Shown here: piece after piece, positions 1 to 8,647 of the stretch
Layout: every line of letters starts with the position of its first letter
How positions within the stretch are numbered: position 1 is the stretch's first letter
DNA from: an uncultured Oscillospiraceae bacterium
GTDB taxonomy: Bacteria > Bacillota > Clostridia > Oscillospirales > Ruminococcaceae
Direction: 5' to 3'
DNA length: 64,000 nt
Assembly (NCBI GenBank): GCA_910579545.1
Contig: CAJTVI010000004.1
Span: forward strand, 22,148 to 86,147
Made by a program: the position numbers and the translations under genes
The notes under the pieces: generated by a model
Told to the model about the DNA's origin: nothing
Database searches by the model: none
What the model saw: the letters and a program-made list of their open reading frames with translations, nothing else

Positions 1-40
1 GGCGGAAGAGTAAAACGACCGCAGGGCAAAAATTATACGC

Positions 41-90
41 AAAAAAGGGAGCCGGCAGTGTTTTACAGCTGCCGGCTCCCTTTTATTTTT
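41..90 (-). terminator. Intrinsic terminator after fliS
   Basis: A 12-bp perfect stem (47-58 with 69-80) has a 10-nt loop and a T run on both sides. On the minus strand it follows fliS directly and ends in six T residues. It can also act on the plus strand, where ttttattttt follows. It probably closes the fliD-fliS transcript. Confidence 0.8.
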
Positions 91-102
91 GATTTTCCCA
101 TA

Positions 103-135
103 ATGGGGGCCTGGGGGGCGGGCCCCCCAGATCGG
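103..135. repeat. GC palindrome, copy related to 51970-52003
   Basis: An 8-bp inverted repeat (ctgggggg at 111-118, ccccccag at 123-130) is framed by atggggg on the left and atcgg on the right. The same frame and palindrome occur in the dnaK-dnaJ gap. It lies between the fliS stop and the terminator. Its function is unknown. Confidence 0.5.
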
Positions 136-153
136 CTAATTTCCCGCGCGGCG

Positions 154-540
154 TTACTTCTCCGCCTGGCCGCTGGAGACCTGTTTGTCGGCCTGGGCAA
201 AGGCGTCGCGCAGTTCCTCGATCATGGGCAGGATCTCCTCCAGATGCACCGCGTCCTTGTAGGTATTGGCAAGGGTGATCTTATGCATAAAGAAGTCGTA
301 CAGCTGCTCTAAGTTTTTGGAGATCTCGTACTGCATCTCCAGCGTTTTGTTGAGATGGCTGATGATGCGGGTGGCCTTTTGCATACTGGCGTTGGCCTGC
401 CCATACTCCTTTTGGGCAAGCGAATCTTTTGCGTAATGCAGCTGCTTGATGGTTTCGTCAAACAGCTTGAGCAGCAATTCGCCCGGGGTCATGGTCATGA
501 TGGACTGCTGCTGGTATCTCTGGTACGGATTTGCCGGCAT
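154..540 (-). CDS. fliS: Flagellin export chaperone FliS
   Basis: This is a 128-residue all-helical protein with the FliS N-terminus (NPYQRYQQQSI, then MTPGELLLKLFDETIKQL), at the usual family length. FliS binds the C-terminus of unpolymerised flagellin in the cytoplasm, keeps it secretion-competent and hands it to the flagellar export gate. The ATG at 540 follows an AAAGGAG ribosome site. It sits 64 bp downstream of fliD in the same orientation, the order seen in Bacillus (fliD-fliS-fliT). No flagellin gene is present in the window, so the client is encoded elsewhere. Confidence 0.95.
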   Translation of the reverse strand: MPANPYQRYQQQSIMTMTPGELLLKLFDETIKQLHYAKDSLAQKEYGQANASMQKATRIISHLNKTLEMQYEISKNLEQLYDFFMHKITLANTYKDAVHLEEILPMIEELRDAFAQADKQVSSGQAEK

Positions 541-604
541 GGGCTTGCTCCTTTACATCTCGCGCCAAAAGGCGTATTGTCCCGGCAGGGCCGCCGGGCG
601 GTTC

Positions 605-3600
605 TTAGTACGAGAACTGCTGCGCCAGCCAGGCGCTCTGGCTGTTCATGTTCTGGATCTGCTGCTCCATGGCGTTGAACTGCTTCCAGTAACGGTCTTT
701 TTCCTGCTCATACTGGTCCTTGAGGCGCTCGATCTTTTCGTCGATCTTCTTGATCTGGCTGTAAAGGGTGTTGTTCTTCTCGGTGGACTTGCCCTTGACG
801 CCGGCCAGTTCTACCAGGCTGCCGGGGCTGCCCGAGGAGGTGTTGGCCACCGACTTGATGATCTCGTTGACCCGGGAGGCCGCGCCGTCCACCGAATTGG
901 CAAAGAAGTTCATCACGCCGGTGGGGTCGCTGGCCAGCATCTGGCGCAGGGTGGCCTCGCCGTCCTGCCCAAGGGTCAGCTGGCCGCGGGTGGACCAATC
1001 GCCGGTCTCGATGCCCAGCTGGTAGATGGCGTAGCCCGAACTGTTGGTCTCGTACCACACCGAGCGCATATCCCGCAAAAAGCCTTCCAGGATGCTGTCC
1101 CGCCGCAAGAGGCCCTCCTTGGCCTTTTCTTCCCACAGCTCGATCTGCTTGTCGCTCATTTCCTTGCGCTGGTCTTCGGTGAGGGGGGCGTATTCGCGGT
1201 AGTTGGCGTCCTCGTTGAGCAGGTCGTTGATGGTCTTGACCAGCTTGTTGTACTCGTCAATAAAGGTCTTGATCCCATCCACGATCTTGTCGGTGTCGCG
1301 GGTCACCGAGATGCTCTCGCTCTCGCGCCCCATGATCGGCTTGCCATCCGAGCCGACCAGGTTGCCGTTTTCATCAACGCCCACGTTGGCAACCCGGTTG
1401 TTGTTTTCATCGTAGGCCACCGCGCCGGCAAGATGCTTGAGCACATACCCATCCGGCACAGGCGCGTCCAGCGAGGGCACACGCTTGCCGTCGCCGCTTG
1501 CGTTTACGGCCACATACTGGCCGTCGCTGGCCCGCTCGTAGCCGTCCGGGTCCACCCAGCGGCCGTTGACCGACTTCCACTCGCTGCCGTCCTCCAGCAC
1601 CAGCCGGCCCTTCCTTGTTTCGCCGGTCTCGGGCGAAACGCCGGTAAGCTCCACCGTGAGGCCGTTGTAGCTAAAGACGTTGCTGCTGCGCTCGGTAAGC
1701 GCGCCGTCAATGCGCACCACCGCGTTTTTGCCCTCGCTTACCTGCGCCCCCGGCTGGCCGCCGGACATGCCAAGGGTAAGGCTGGTCGTGCCAAACAGTT
1801 CCTTGGTCTGGGCCTCGCTGCCGATCTGGAAATTTTTGATCGGCTTTTCGGCGGTTACCACCAGCTTGCCGTCCGTAAAGGCCAGCTTGATTCCCAGCTC
1901 CTTTGCCTTGTCCGAGGCGTCCACCGCGGCCGCAAGGCCCTCAAAGGTGGTGTCCTTGTCAATGCCCAGCACATCCTCGGCCCAGTCGCCCAGGCCCGCG
2001 TCCGACAGCTTGGTGCTGCCGCTGATAAGGTTGGACATCTTTTCTTTGGAGACAAAGCCCAGCGCCACGGCCAGGTTCCCCTCTTCGGCCAGCTTTTTCA
2101 GGGCGTCCGCGTCCTCCAGGTTTTCCGCCTTGGTGGCCGGCAGGCTTACCGAGGCGCCGTTGCGCACCGTAAAGCCCAGCTTGCCGCCCTCCTCCACCAG
2201 TTCGATGGCCTGCACGTCCACCAGGTTTTCGTCCGGGGTGGTGCCAAAGGTCTTTTCCAGCTGGCTGTTCAGTTCCTTGATGATCTCCTCGCGGGTGTAG
2301 CCCTTGCCATCGGCCTTGGCCGGCACCGAGAGGGTGTAGTCCTTGCCGTTGACCGTGAGCGAGAAGGAGCCCTTTTTGACCCCATCCGTCCCGATGTAAC
2401 CGTCCGCGCGGGAGGCATTCAGCTTGCCGCCGGTGGTCCAGGGGCTGCTGGCAGCGGTGCTGCCCGCGGCAAGCTGGCCGTCCGCCCCGCCGCCCAGCAG
2501 CACGTTGAGCAGGTTGCCCTTGCTCTGGCTAAGCTGGATGCTGTGCCCCGCGCCCGAGTTGTTGGAGGTGAGCACAAAGGTGTCGTCCAGCGGCTTGTAG
2601 GTCAGGGTGACCCCGGCCTCGCTGGCGTTGATCCTGCGCATTACAAGGTCGATGTCGTCGTCCTTGGAAAAGCTGAACTGCACCCCGTTGATCTCAAACT
2701 CAAACTCGCTGCCCTGCAGCGGGGTGGCCGCGGGCATCTGCGCCAGGGTATCGTAAAGGCTGATGCGGTTGCTCTGGCCGTTGCGCAGGCCCAGCGCCGC
2801 CAGCACTTCCTTGTCCTGCCCGGCATACACCACCAGCTTGCGGCCGTCCACCGGGGTGGTCAGGCTCAGGCTGCTGCCCTCCTGGGTCACCTTGACCGCG
2901 CCCTTGCCAAACTGCTGGTCCAGCGCGGCGGCCAGGGTATCCCGCACCTTGGCGCTGACCAGCTTGCCGTTTTCATCGGTCATGCCGGTCACGTCCAGCG
3001 AGACAGTTTTTTGCAGCCCATCGTCCAGCGAAACCGCAAAGCTTAAGGTGGGGGCGAGGCTGACCTTGCCCGAGAGGGTGCGCTCGGTTTTGGCCACGTT
3101 GGCCCGGGCCTCGCTGCTGGCGGTAAGGCCCAGGGCGCTCATTGCCTCCTTGGTGGAATTGGAGGAAACGCTCAGGGAGCGCTCGCCGTCCTTGGTTACG
3201 ATCGAAAGCTGCCCGCTGCTGATGCTGACATTGGCCTCCAGCCCAGCCTGCTCCTTGAGGGCGGCCTGCACCGCGCTGGCAATGCCGTTCGCGTCCGGCT
3301 TTTGGATGAGGGACCCATCGGCCGCCTTGAAAAAGCGGTTGAGATCCACCTTGACCTCGGTGGGGCCCTTTTCGCCCCCCACGTTGAAGGCGATGGTGCG
3401 GTCGGCCTTGCGCTGGTTATCCAAAAGGGTCTGCAGGGCGGCGGCGTCAAAGCTGCCGGCCAGCCGGCCGCTCACCGGCAGGGCCGAGGTCATCCGGTAG
3501 CTGCTGGCAAGCTGGTGCACCTCCAGCGAGACATTGCCCGAAGGCGCGGTGCTGGAGGCCGTGACCTTGAAGTTTTTGGAGTTGGTGGCAGCCGACATGG

Positions 3601-3871
3601 TGTTGTAAAGGGCGCTGTTGGTAAGGCTGCCGGCCGAGGTGGAAGAAAAATATTTGCCTTGCAGGTCGTTGATCGAGCCGATCAGGTCCCGGTAGATCTC
3701 CTGCTTCCACTCGGTCTGGGTCTTGAGCGCCTCCTGGGCGTCGATCTTGCTCTGGGTGCCGGAGAGCATCTCCTTGACGAGCGACTCGGTATCCAGCCCG
3801 GAGGCGAGGCCGGACATGCCCTTGGAACTGCTGCTGCCATAGGTGTAGGTACTGCTGGTGTTGATGTTCAT
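605..3871 (-). CDS. fliD: Flagellar filament cap protein FliD (HAP2), oversized
   Basis: FliD caps the growing flagellar filament and folds incoming flagellin subunits. The N-terminal signature (MSGLASGLDTESLVKEML, about residues 19-36) is typical of FliD_N. The last 60 or so residues form a coiled coil ending in MNSQSAWLAQQF, as in other FliD C-termini. At 1088 residues it is far longer than common FliD proteins (about 400-700). The surplus is in the central, surface-exposed part and contains several Gly/Asp-rich, adhesin-like stretches and a DPDG-type segment. The start at 3871 has an AGGAGG site. It lies downstream of the FliT-like gene and upstream of fliS. Confidence 0.93.
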   Translation of the reverse strand: MNINTSSTYTYGSSSSKGMSGLASGLDTESLVKEMLSGTQSKIDAQEALKTQTEWKQEIYRDLIGSINDLQGKYFSSTSAGSLTNSALYNTMSAATNSKNFKVTASSTAPSGNVSLEVHQLASSYRMTSALPVSGRLAGSFDAAALQTLLDNQRKADRTIAFNVGGEKGPTEVKVDLNRFFKAADGSLIQKPDANGIASAVQAALKEQAGLEANVSISSGQLSIVTKDGERSLSVSSNSTKEAMSALGLTASSEARANVAKTERTLSGKVSLAPTLSFAVSLDDGLQKTVSLDVTGMTDENGKLVSAKVRDTLAAALDQQFGKGAVKVTQEGSSLSLTTPVDGRKLVVYAGQDKEVLAALGLRNGQSNRISLYDTLAQMPAATPLQGSEFEFEINGVQFSFSKDDDIDLVMRRINASEAGVTLTYKPLDDTFVLTSNNSGAGHSIQLSQSKGNLLNVLLGGGADGQLAAGSTAASSPWTTGGKLNASRADGYIGTDGVKKGSFSLTVNGKDYTLSVPAKADGKGYTREEIIKELNSQLEKTFGTTPDENLVDVQAIELVEEGGKLGFTVRNGASVSLPATKAENLEDADALKKLAEEGNLAVALGFVSKEKMSNLISGSTKLSDAGLGDWAEDVLGIDKDTTFEGLAAAVDASDKAKELGIKLAFTDGKLVVTAEKPIKNFQIGSEAQTKELFGTTSLTLGMSGGQPGAQVSEGKNAVVRIDGALTERSSNVFSYNGLTVELTGVSPETGETRKGRLVLEDGSEWKSVNGRWVDPDGYERASDGQYVAVNASGDGKRVPSLDAPVPDGYVLKHLAGAVAYDENNNRVANVGVDENGNLVGSDGKPIMGRESESISVTRDTDKIVDGIKTFIDEYNKLVKTINDLLNEDANYREYAPLTEDQRKEMSDKQIELWEEKAKEGLLRRDSILEGFLRDMRSVWYETNSSGYAIYQLGIETGDWSTRGQLTLGQDGEATLRQMLASDPTGVMNFFANSVDGAASRVNEIIKSVANTSSGSPGSLVELAGVKGKSTEKNNTLYSQIKKIDEKIERLKDQYEQEKDRYWKQFNAMEQQIQNMNSQSAWLAQQFSY

Positions 3872-3956
3872 AAGGCGTTTCCTCCTGTTTTGGAAAGGGT
3901 ATGGCGGGCAGGCCGCCCGCGGTGCAAAGAACGGCAGGCCGGGACCGGATGCCGGG

Positions 3957-4376
3957 TCAAACGCTGCCGGTAAAGCTGCTGGAGGGGGAGGCGGGGGTGT
4001 AGTAGCGGGCCGCGTGGGCGCCCGCGCTGCGCCCCACCGTGCGGATCTTTTGCAGGATGCGCTGCTGCATATTTTGCAGCCGGGCCACCGCCTGCTGGTC
4101 CAGCTGGGCCAGGCGGCAGGCCGCCGCCTGGCATTGGCCGGCAGCCTCCCGCAGCGCCGCGGCTTCGGGGGAGGTGTCCTCCGGCGGGGGAAGCCCGGGC
4201 TGCCCTTCGGGGCCCATCAGCCCCTCCAGCTCGTCCATCAGGGCATCGCGGCGGCAAAAAAGGCTTTCCAGCTGTTCCTCGGGGCAGGTGAGCAGTTCGG
4301 TGGTAACGGCTTCCAGCTCCAGCAGCCGGGCATGGGCTTTTTGCAGGGCCCCGGTATATGCTGTGATCTCCTGCAT
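3957..4376 (-). CDS. Small helical flagellar protein, possibly FliT/FlgN-type chaperone
   Basis: The 139-residue product is predicted to be mainly helical, with Leu/Gln/Glu-rich heptads (residues 5-60 and 85-120) and a Ser/Pro-rich tail. I recognise no clear family signature. Its size, helical content and position immediately before fliD on the same strand suggest an export chaperone of the FliT/FlgN kind. A FlaG-like protein is less likely because FlaG motifs are absent. ATG 4376 follows GGAGGG; a TTG codon lies directly in front. It is the first gene of the fliD-fliS unit and is transcribed divergently from the PilZ-like gene. Confidence 0.55.
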   Translation of the reverse strand: MQEITAYTGALQKAHARLLELEAVTTELLTCPEEQLESLFCRRDALMDELEGLMGPEGQPGLPPPEDTSPEAAALREAAGQCQAAACRLAQLDQQAVARLQNMQQRILQKIRTVGRSAGAHAARYYTPASPSSSFTGSV

Positions 4377-4592
4377 CAAAAGGCCCTCCTTTTCTTTGCG
4401 GCGGCTCAGCGGATCGGATTTGATCTGGGTCCTTTGTTTTCTTATCCCACCGCTGCTTTTTGCGGCGGATCGAATGATGTTCAGGCCCTTTTATCCGCCG
4501 CCCCGGCCCACAGGCCGTGCGGGGCTGGTATTTTCCCGCTCGGTATGCTATGCTTGATAGCAGAAAAAGCTGTTGCGGGGGGTGGGTGCAGG

Positions 4593-5270
4593 ATGCCTGC
4601 ACAGGAATATTTCCACGAGTACGAGAACATGGGGGTCAAGTTTGACGCGGTGCTCAAAACCGTGTCCGGCAAGACCATCGAGATGGGCCGGGGGGTGTTT
4701 TCGGCCGAGAACCACAGCGTGGATTTTGAGAGCAGCTTTGTGCCGCTGTTTTCCATGGGCACACGGCTGCAGGTTTTCCGCATCCACGAGGGGGCCGAGG
4801 TGCACCGCTTTGAGGGGGAGGTGTACCTCTCCTCGCCGCATATGCTGCGGCTGGTGGAGGTGGAGGACGAGATCCTGCCCGGCGCGGCGCTGGCCTTTTT
4901 GTATTATGTGGACCTGGACGGCACCGGCCACGCGGTGATCAAAAAGCAGGAACGCCGCTTTTTAAAAACCCGCACCATCGAAACCCCCATCGACTTTGCC
5001 ATCAGGGTGCACGCGCTCTCGGTGCGGGAGATCAAGTTCAACGTGAACCTCAACATCGAGCTGAGCCCCGGCCAGCCGCTTACCCTGCGGCTGCCGGGCG
5101 GGCCCCGCATCCAGAGCCTGCCGGTGCTGGTGCGCCAGGCCATTGTGTTTGGCACCGAGGCCAACTGCTACCGCTGCCAGATCCGCCGCCTTGCGCCGGA
5201 CAGCCAGCGCCGCCTGCAGGAGTATGTAAAGGGCCTGAGCCTTGCGGCGGGGCAGCAGCAAAACCTATAA
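4593..5270 (+). CDS. PilZ/YcgR-like protein without clear c-di-GMP residues
   Basis: The 225-residue product looks like two beta domains. An N-terminal YcgR-like part (1-115) is followed by a PilZ-like barrel (about 118-215) ending in IRRLAPDSQRRLQEYV, the usual helix end of PilZ domains. The canonical PilZ RxxxR and (D/N)xSxxG motifs are not evident: LSVREIKFNVN sits where the second would be. If PilZ, it may have lost c-di-GMP binding. ATG 4593 follows a GGGGGGTGGG site. It is the only plus-strand gene inside the flagellar block, between csrA and the FliT-like gene, where related genomes often carry hag. A role in motor or motility control is inferred from context only. Confidence 0.45.
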   Translation: MPAQEYFHEYENMGVKFDAVLKTVSGKTIEMGRGVFSAENHSVDFESSFVPLFSMGTRLQVFRIHEGAEVHRFEGEVYLSSPHMLRLVEVEDEILPGAALAFLYYVDLDGTGHAVIKKQERRFLKTRTIETPIDFAIRVHALSVREIKFNVNLNIELSPGQPLTLRLPGGPRIQSLPVLVRQAIVFGTEANCYRCQIRRLAPDSQRRLQEYVKGLSLAAGQQQNL

Positions 5271-5299
5271 AAAACGGCGGCCGGACGGCCCGGCCGCCG
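5269..5299 (-). terminator. Terminator between csrA and PilZ-like gene
   Basis: A 10-bp stem (5275-5284 with 5290-5299) with a five-base loop is followed, on the minus strand, by six T residues. It ends the flgM-to-csrA transcript. The plus-strand side has a weaker, offset T run and may stop the convergent PilZ-like gene. Confidence 0.7.
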
Positions 5300-5338
5300 G
5301 AACCCCTTTTTATATCCTGCTGTTAGGATGGAAGCTCG

Positions 5339-5563
5339 TTATTTGATATTGCGGGAAAGGTCCCGCAGTACGGCGGCGGCGGCAGTGCCCGCCGCCGATT
5401 TGTTTTCCTGCAGGGTCTCGTACAGCTCCTTGCGGTAGACCTTCATGTCGGGCGGGGCCTCGATGCCAAGCTTGATCTTTTCGTCCGAAATATCGGTTAC
5501 CTTGATCTCGATCCGGCCGTCGATCACCAGGGACTCCCCGCGCTTGCGTGTTAAGATCAGCAC
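5339..5563 (-). CDS. csrA: Carbon storage regulator CsrA (GTG start)
   Basis: CsrA is a small RNA-binding dimer that represses translation by covering Shine-Dalgarno GGA motifs, classically that of flagellin mRNA in Bacillus. The 74-residue product begins VLILTRKRGESLVIDG, the near-invariant CsrA N-terminus, and includes the IKLGIEAP segment. The start is GTG at 5563, preceded at seven bases by AGGAGG. Upstream in-frame ATGs would add a non-homologous leader. The gene overlaps the 3' end of fliW by 7 nt, so the two are probably translationally coupled. FliW is the known protein antagonist of CsrA. Confidence 0.95.
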   Translation of the reverse strand: MLILTRKRGESLVIDGRIEIKVTDISDEKIKLGIEAPPDMKVYRKELYETLQENKSAAGTAAAAVLRDLSRNIK

Positions 5564-5991
5564 GTCCCATCCTCCTTTTGCCCGGCAAGGGGGTGCCGGA
5601 TGGAATACGGCTCCTCCAAGATAAGCTGCATCGCCCTGCCGGTGGTGCAGTTGACCACGATGGGGCTTTTGAGGTTGACGGTGGAATCGTAATACGGATC
5701 CCGCAAAACGGTGAGCGCCCAAAAGACATAATCGCCCTCGCCCAGCGCGGCCGCGGCGGACGGGGGGAGCGCTGCCGCGTAATCCGGCAGGATGTCGTGG
5801 GGGTTGGCCAGCACAAAACAGACCATCGGCTCGGCCACCGACTGCAGCCAGATAAAATGGGGGTCGAATTCCGGCTGGCGGAGGAAGACAAATTCGCGGC
5901 AGTCCTCAAATCCAAAAATGGGCTCCACGAAGGTCACAATGTCAGCCTCGGCAACTTCCACAGGGCCAAAGTCTCTGGTAGAAATGGTCAT
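5557..5991 (-). CDS. fliW: Flagellar assembly factor FliW
   Basis: FliW binds CsrA and releases flagellin mRNA from repression; flagellin competes for FliW, which makes a homeostatic switch. The 144-residue product has family features (ISTRDFGPVEV near the start, FVEPIFGFED, and ANPHDILPDY in the middle). ATG 5991 is chosen over the first in-frame start at 6051 because it gives the normal FliW length and homology begins there; an AAAGGCGGG site lies upstream. It overlaps csrA by 7 nt and follows the DUF6470 gene, exactly as in Bacillus (yviE-fliW-csrA). Confidence 0.93.
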   Translation of the reverse strand: MTISTRDFGPVEVAEADIVTFVEPIFGFEDCREFVFLRQPEFDPHFIWLQSVAEPMVCFVLANPHDILPDYAAALPPSAAAALGEGDYVFWALTVLRDPYYDSTVNLKSPIVVNCTTGRAMQLILEEPYSIRHPLAGQKEDGTC

Positions 5992-6115
5992 ACGATCCCA
6001 AGCCCGCCTTTCTGCTCTCAAAAAGCGAATTTCTGTTACACAATATTCCACGCAGCAGCGTCATGCTGCATGGTAAGGGCCGGGCCGCGTTTTGGGCGGC
6101 CCCGCCGGCCGGGAA

Positions 6116-6712
6116 TCAGGCGGTGGCGTCAAAGCCGGGCGCCGAGCTTGGCGGCACATACCGCGGCTCGCCCAGGTACTTGATCTCCACTTCCGGCTTT
6201 TGCAGGATGTTGATGCTGAAGCTGCCCGGGGTGTACTCCATCAGGTTCTTGGCGACCTCCCAGTCGATCTCCACGCTGGCCGGCTCAAAATCGAGGCTCT
6301 GCTCATTGGGCTGCCAGGAGATGTTGTAGGGGGCGGGGATGAACATGGTGTAGGTGTCCGGCTGCTCGAGCATCTTCTGCTGCACCAGCTGCGGGATGGT
6401 AACGCCGTCCTCGATGTGGGCCATCTGGTTGCCGAACTCGGCGGCCTCACGGGTGGCGCGCTGCGCCCCGGTGCGGCCCTGGCGGGCAGCCTCCCGAGTG
6501 TACTCGTCCATCGTGCGCTGGTTCAGGCTGGCGCGCAGCTCGGTGCCGTCCAGGCGGACCTCGATGTTCTTGGAATCGATCCGCAGGCTGGGATCCGAGA
6601 TGTCCAGTTTCCCGACCGGATTGTCCGACTGCTTCATCTGCAGCCGGGCCGACTCGATCTCAAATTCCCATTTGAGGGGCCGGCTGGTGATTTCCAATGC
6701 TTGACTGATCAT
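6116..6712 (-). CDS. DUF6470 (YviE-like) flagellar-operon protein
   Basis: The 198-residue product matches the YviE/DUF6470 type. It starts with a beta-rich segment (ALEITSRPLKWEFEIESARLQM and on), has an Ala/Arg/Gln-rich helical middle, then ends with a strand-rich segment with YNISWQPNEQSLDFEP. The function is unknown; family members are found almost only between flgL and fliW. ATG 6712 has a GAGGAG site and is preferred to 6766. It sits in the same minus-strand unit as flgL (228-bp gap upstream) and fliW. Confidence 0.75.
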   Translation of the reverse strand: MISQALEITSRPLKWEFEIESARLQMKQSDNPVGKLDISDPSLRIDSKNIEVRLDGTELRASLNQRTMDEYTREAARQGRTGAQRATREAAEFGNQMAHIEDGVTIPQLVQQKMLEQPDTYTMFIPAPYNISWQPNEQSLDFEPASVEIDWEVAKNLMEYTPGSFSINILQKPEVEIKYLGEPRYVPPSSAPGFDATA

Positions 6713-6940
6713 AGTTTCACGCTCCTCATGGCGCGGCAGATCGCCCGGCGTCCCGGGCGCTGCCATTTGATCGGCTCTGACGGACCGTCACGTCTTGCTC
6801 CGGCCCTTGGATTTGTCAGGGCTTTGAAAAGAGCCGCGCCCCGCCCCGTGGCCGGGGTGGGGGTAAGCCCTGTTCAACAAGGGAAGGGGGCTGGCGGCCT
6901 TGTCCCCTCAAAGAGGGGGGCCGCCGGGCCGCTGTGGGCT

Positions 6941-8575
6941 TTACCGCAGGTAGTCCAGCAGCGAGGAGGGCAGGATCTGGCTGCCCAGGGCCAGCACCGC
7001 CTGCCAGGAGTACTCGATGTCCTTGAGGTTGATCGCCTCGTTGGCGGGGTCGGCGGTCATCAGGCTGTCCTCCAACTTTTCCATGCCGTCGATCTCGGTC
7101 TTGAGCCGGGTGATCATGCTCTCCAGCGAGTTCGCGCGGGTGTCCACATCGGTGCGGGACATCCGCATGGTATCGTTCATCTTGGTCAGCTGCATCTGCA
7201 TGGCGTCCAGCTGCTTTTCCGAGTAGCCGGGGGCCAGCAGCTTTTCCACCTCGCTGATCATGTCGTAGATGTTGTTGCAGATGGTCTGCTGGTCATAGGC
7301 GCCGTTGTCCAGCGCGATGCCGTTTACAAAGCCGGTGTGGCCGGCCAGGTCCAGCCCGATCACGTTGACCTGGAAGGCGGTGCGGGGATCCACGGCGGTC
7401 TCGGCGCCCCGGTCCACCGTAAGGCCCAGGCCGGTGTCAAGGTAAATTTCGCTGCTGTAAGGCACCGGGGTGTTGGGCACCGTTGCCATGTCCAGCCCGA
7501 CGTCGTTGCCGGCGATATTCTCCACCGACGCGGCGTTGGCGCCGGGGGTAATGCTCACGGTCAGGGGGCCGGCGGGGGATCCGGCCGCTTTTTTGGCGGC
7601 GTCGCTGGTGTCCAGGGCGGTGGGGAGGGTGGCATTGCTGGCGGCGGCGCCCTTCCAAACAAAGCTGAGCTTGCCGGTGCCGTCATCGGTCACGGTGTAA
7701 ACGTCGCTGCCGATCTTTACGCCGTCGGCGCCGCTGGCGGTTACCAGGTCCGCCGTAAGCTGCGCGCCGTTCATGGTAAAGTCGCCGGTCGCATTGCTGG
7801 TGATGGGGTTGGCGTCCGCCCACTTGACCCCATCCCAGATCTGGATGGCCTGGCCGCCCATCAAAAGCTTGCTGGCAACATCGGTGGCAGCGCCCGCCGT
7901 GGCCGCCTTGACATCGGCGCTGAAGCCCGAAAGGTCGGCGCTGAACTCGGGGGGCTGCTTGTTGCCGTCGTAATAATACAGGCCGTCGTTGTGGTAGTAG
8001 TTGACCCCGTCGGTGTAATAGCGGCTGTCCTCGGCGTACTTGGCGTCGTCGGCCGCGGTGCCCACCAGGCCCACCTTCTGGCCCTTGTAGATCTTGCTGA
8101 CCTCCACCCCATTAAAGAGCAGCCGGTCGTTTTCGTTGACCGTAAAGGGGGCCGACTTGTTGTTGGTGCCGCCAAACAGGTATTTGCCGCCGTACTGGGT
8201 GTTGAGCTGCTGGAGGTATTCCTCCTTGAGGTTGCCGATCTTTTTCTGGATGGCGGCCAGCTTCTCCTCGGTGCGCACGCCGGCGGCGCTCTTCATCTCC
8301 TCCAGCACGTCCTGGATGGTGCTGTCCATCGAGCCCATCACGCCCCAGCCGGCGTCCAGCTCCTTGAGCAGTTCCTCGGCGGTGTTCTTTTGCTGGATGG
8401 CGGCGTAGCGCATCTCCTGGGTGTTCATGGCCCGCGCGCCGGCCGCCACATCCTCCGACAGGTCCTTGAACCGCAGCCCATCCTCCGAGCGGCGCAGCGC
8501 GTCGGCGCGCTTGCCCAGCACCCGGTTGAGGCTTGCCTTGTAGTTGCGGCTTACCGTCCTCTGTGCAATTCTCAT
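6941..8575 (-). CDS. flgL: Hook-filament junction protein FlgL (HAP3)
   Basis: FlgL joins the hook (via FlgK) to the filament. The 544-residue product has the flagellin-like N-terminal helices (MRIAQRTVSRNYKASLNRVL) and a C-terminal helical region (about 440-530). The segment LNTQYGGKYLFGGTNN is the classical FlgL motif. The central part (about 150-430) is an enlarged, Gly/Ala/Asp-rich surface domain, so the protein is longer than the approximately 300 residues of Bacillus FlgL. The start at 8575 has a GGAGGAAG site. It lies 72 bp downstream of flgK. Confidence 0.93.
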   Translation of the reverse strand: MRIAQRTVSRNYKASLNRVLGKRADALRRSEDGLRFKDLSEDVAAGARAMNTQEMRYAAIQQKNTAEELLKELDAGWGVMGSMDSTIQDVLEEMKSAAGVRTEEKLAAIQKKIGNLKEEYLQQLNTQYGGKYLFGGTNNKSAPFTVNENDRLLFNGVEVSKIYKGQKVGLVGTAADDAKYAEDSRYYTDGVNYYHNDGLYYYDGNKQPPEFSADLSGFSADVKAATAGAATDVASKLLMGGQAIQIWDGVKWADANPITSNATGDFTMNGAQLTADLVTASGADGVKIGSDVYTVTDDGTGKLSFVWKGAAASNATLPTALDTSDAAKKAAGSPAGPLTVSITPGANAASVENIAGNDVGLDMATVPNTPVPYSSEIYLDTGLGLTVDRGAETAVDPRTAFQVNVIGLDLAGHTGFVNGIALDNGAYDQQTICNNIYDMISEVEKLLAPGYSEKQLDAMQMQLTKMNDTMRMSRTDVDTRANSLESMITRLKTEIDGMEKLEDSLMTADPANEAINLKDIEYSWQAVLALGSQILPSSLLDYLR

Positions 8576-8647
8576 AACGGTCTTCCTCCGGTATGTTCTG
8601 TGTTTGTGCTTTTGGCCCGCCCGGGCCGCGGCGCGGCTTATGGGGCG

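Noticed and set aside
446..3046. 866-codon plus-strand frame opposite fliD
   Set aside because: Antisense shadow of fliD. Same composition bias; no homology pattern.
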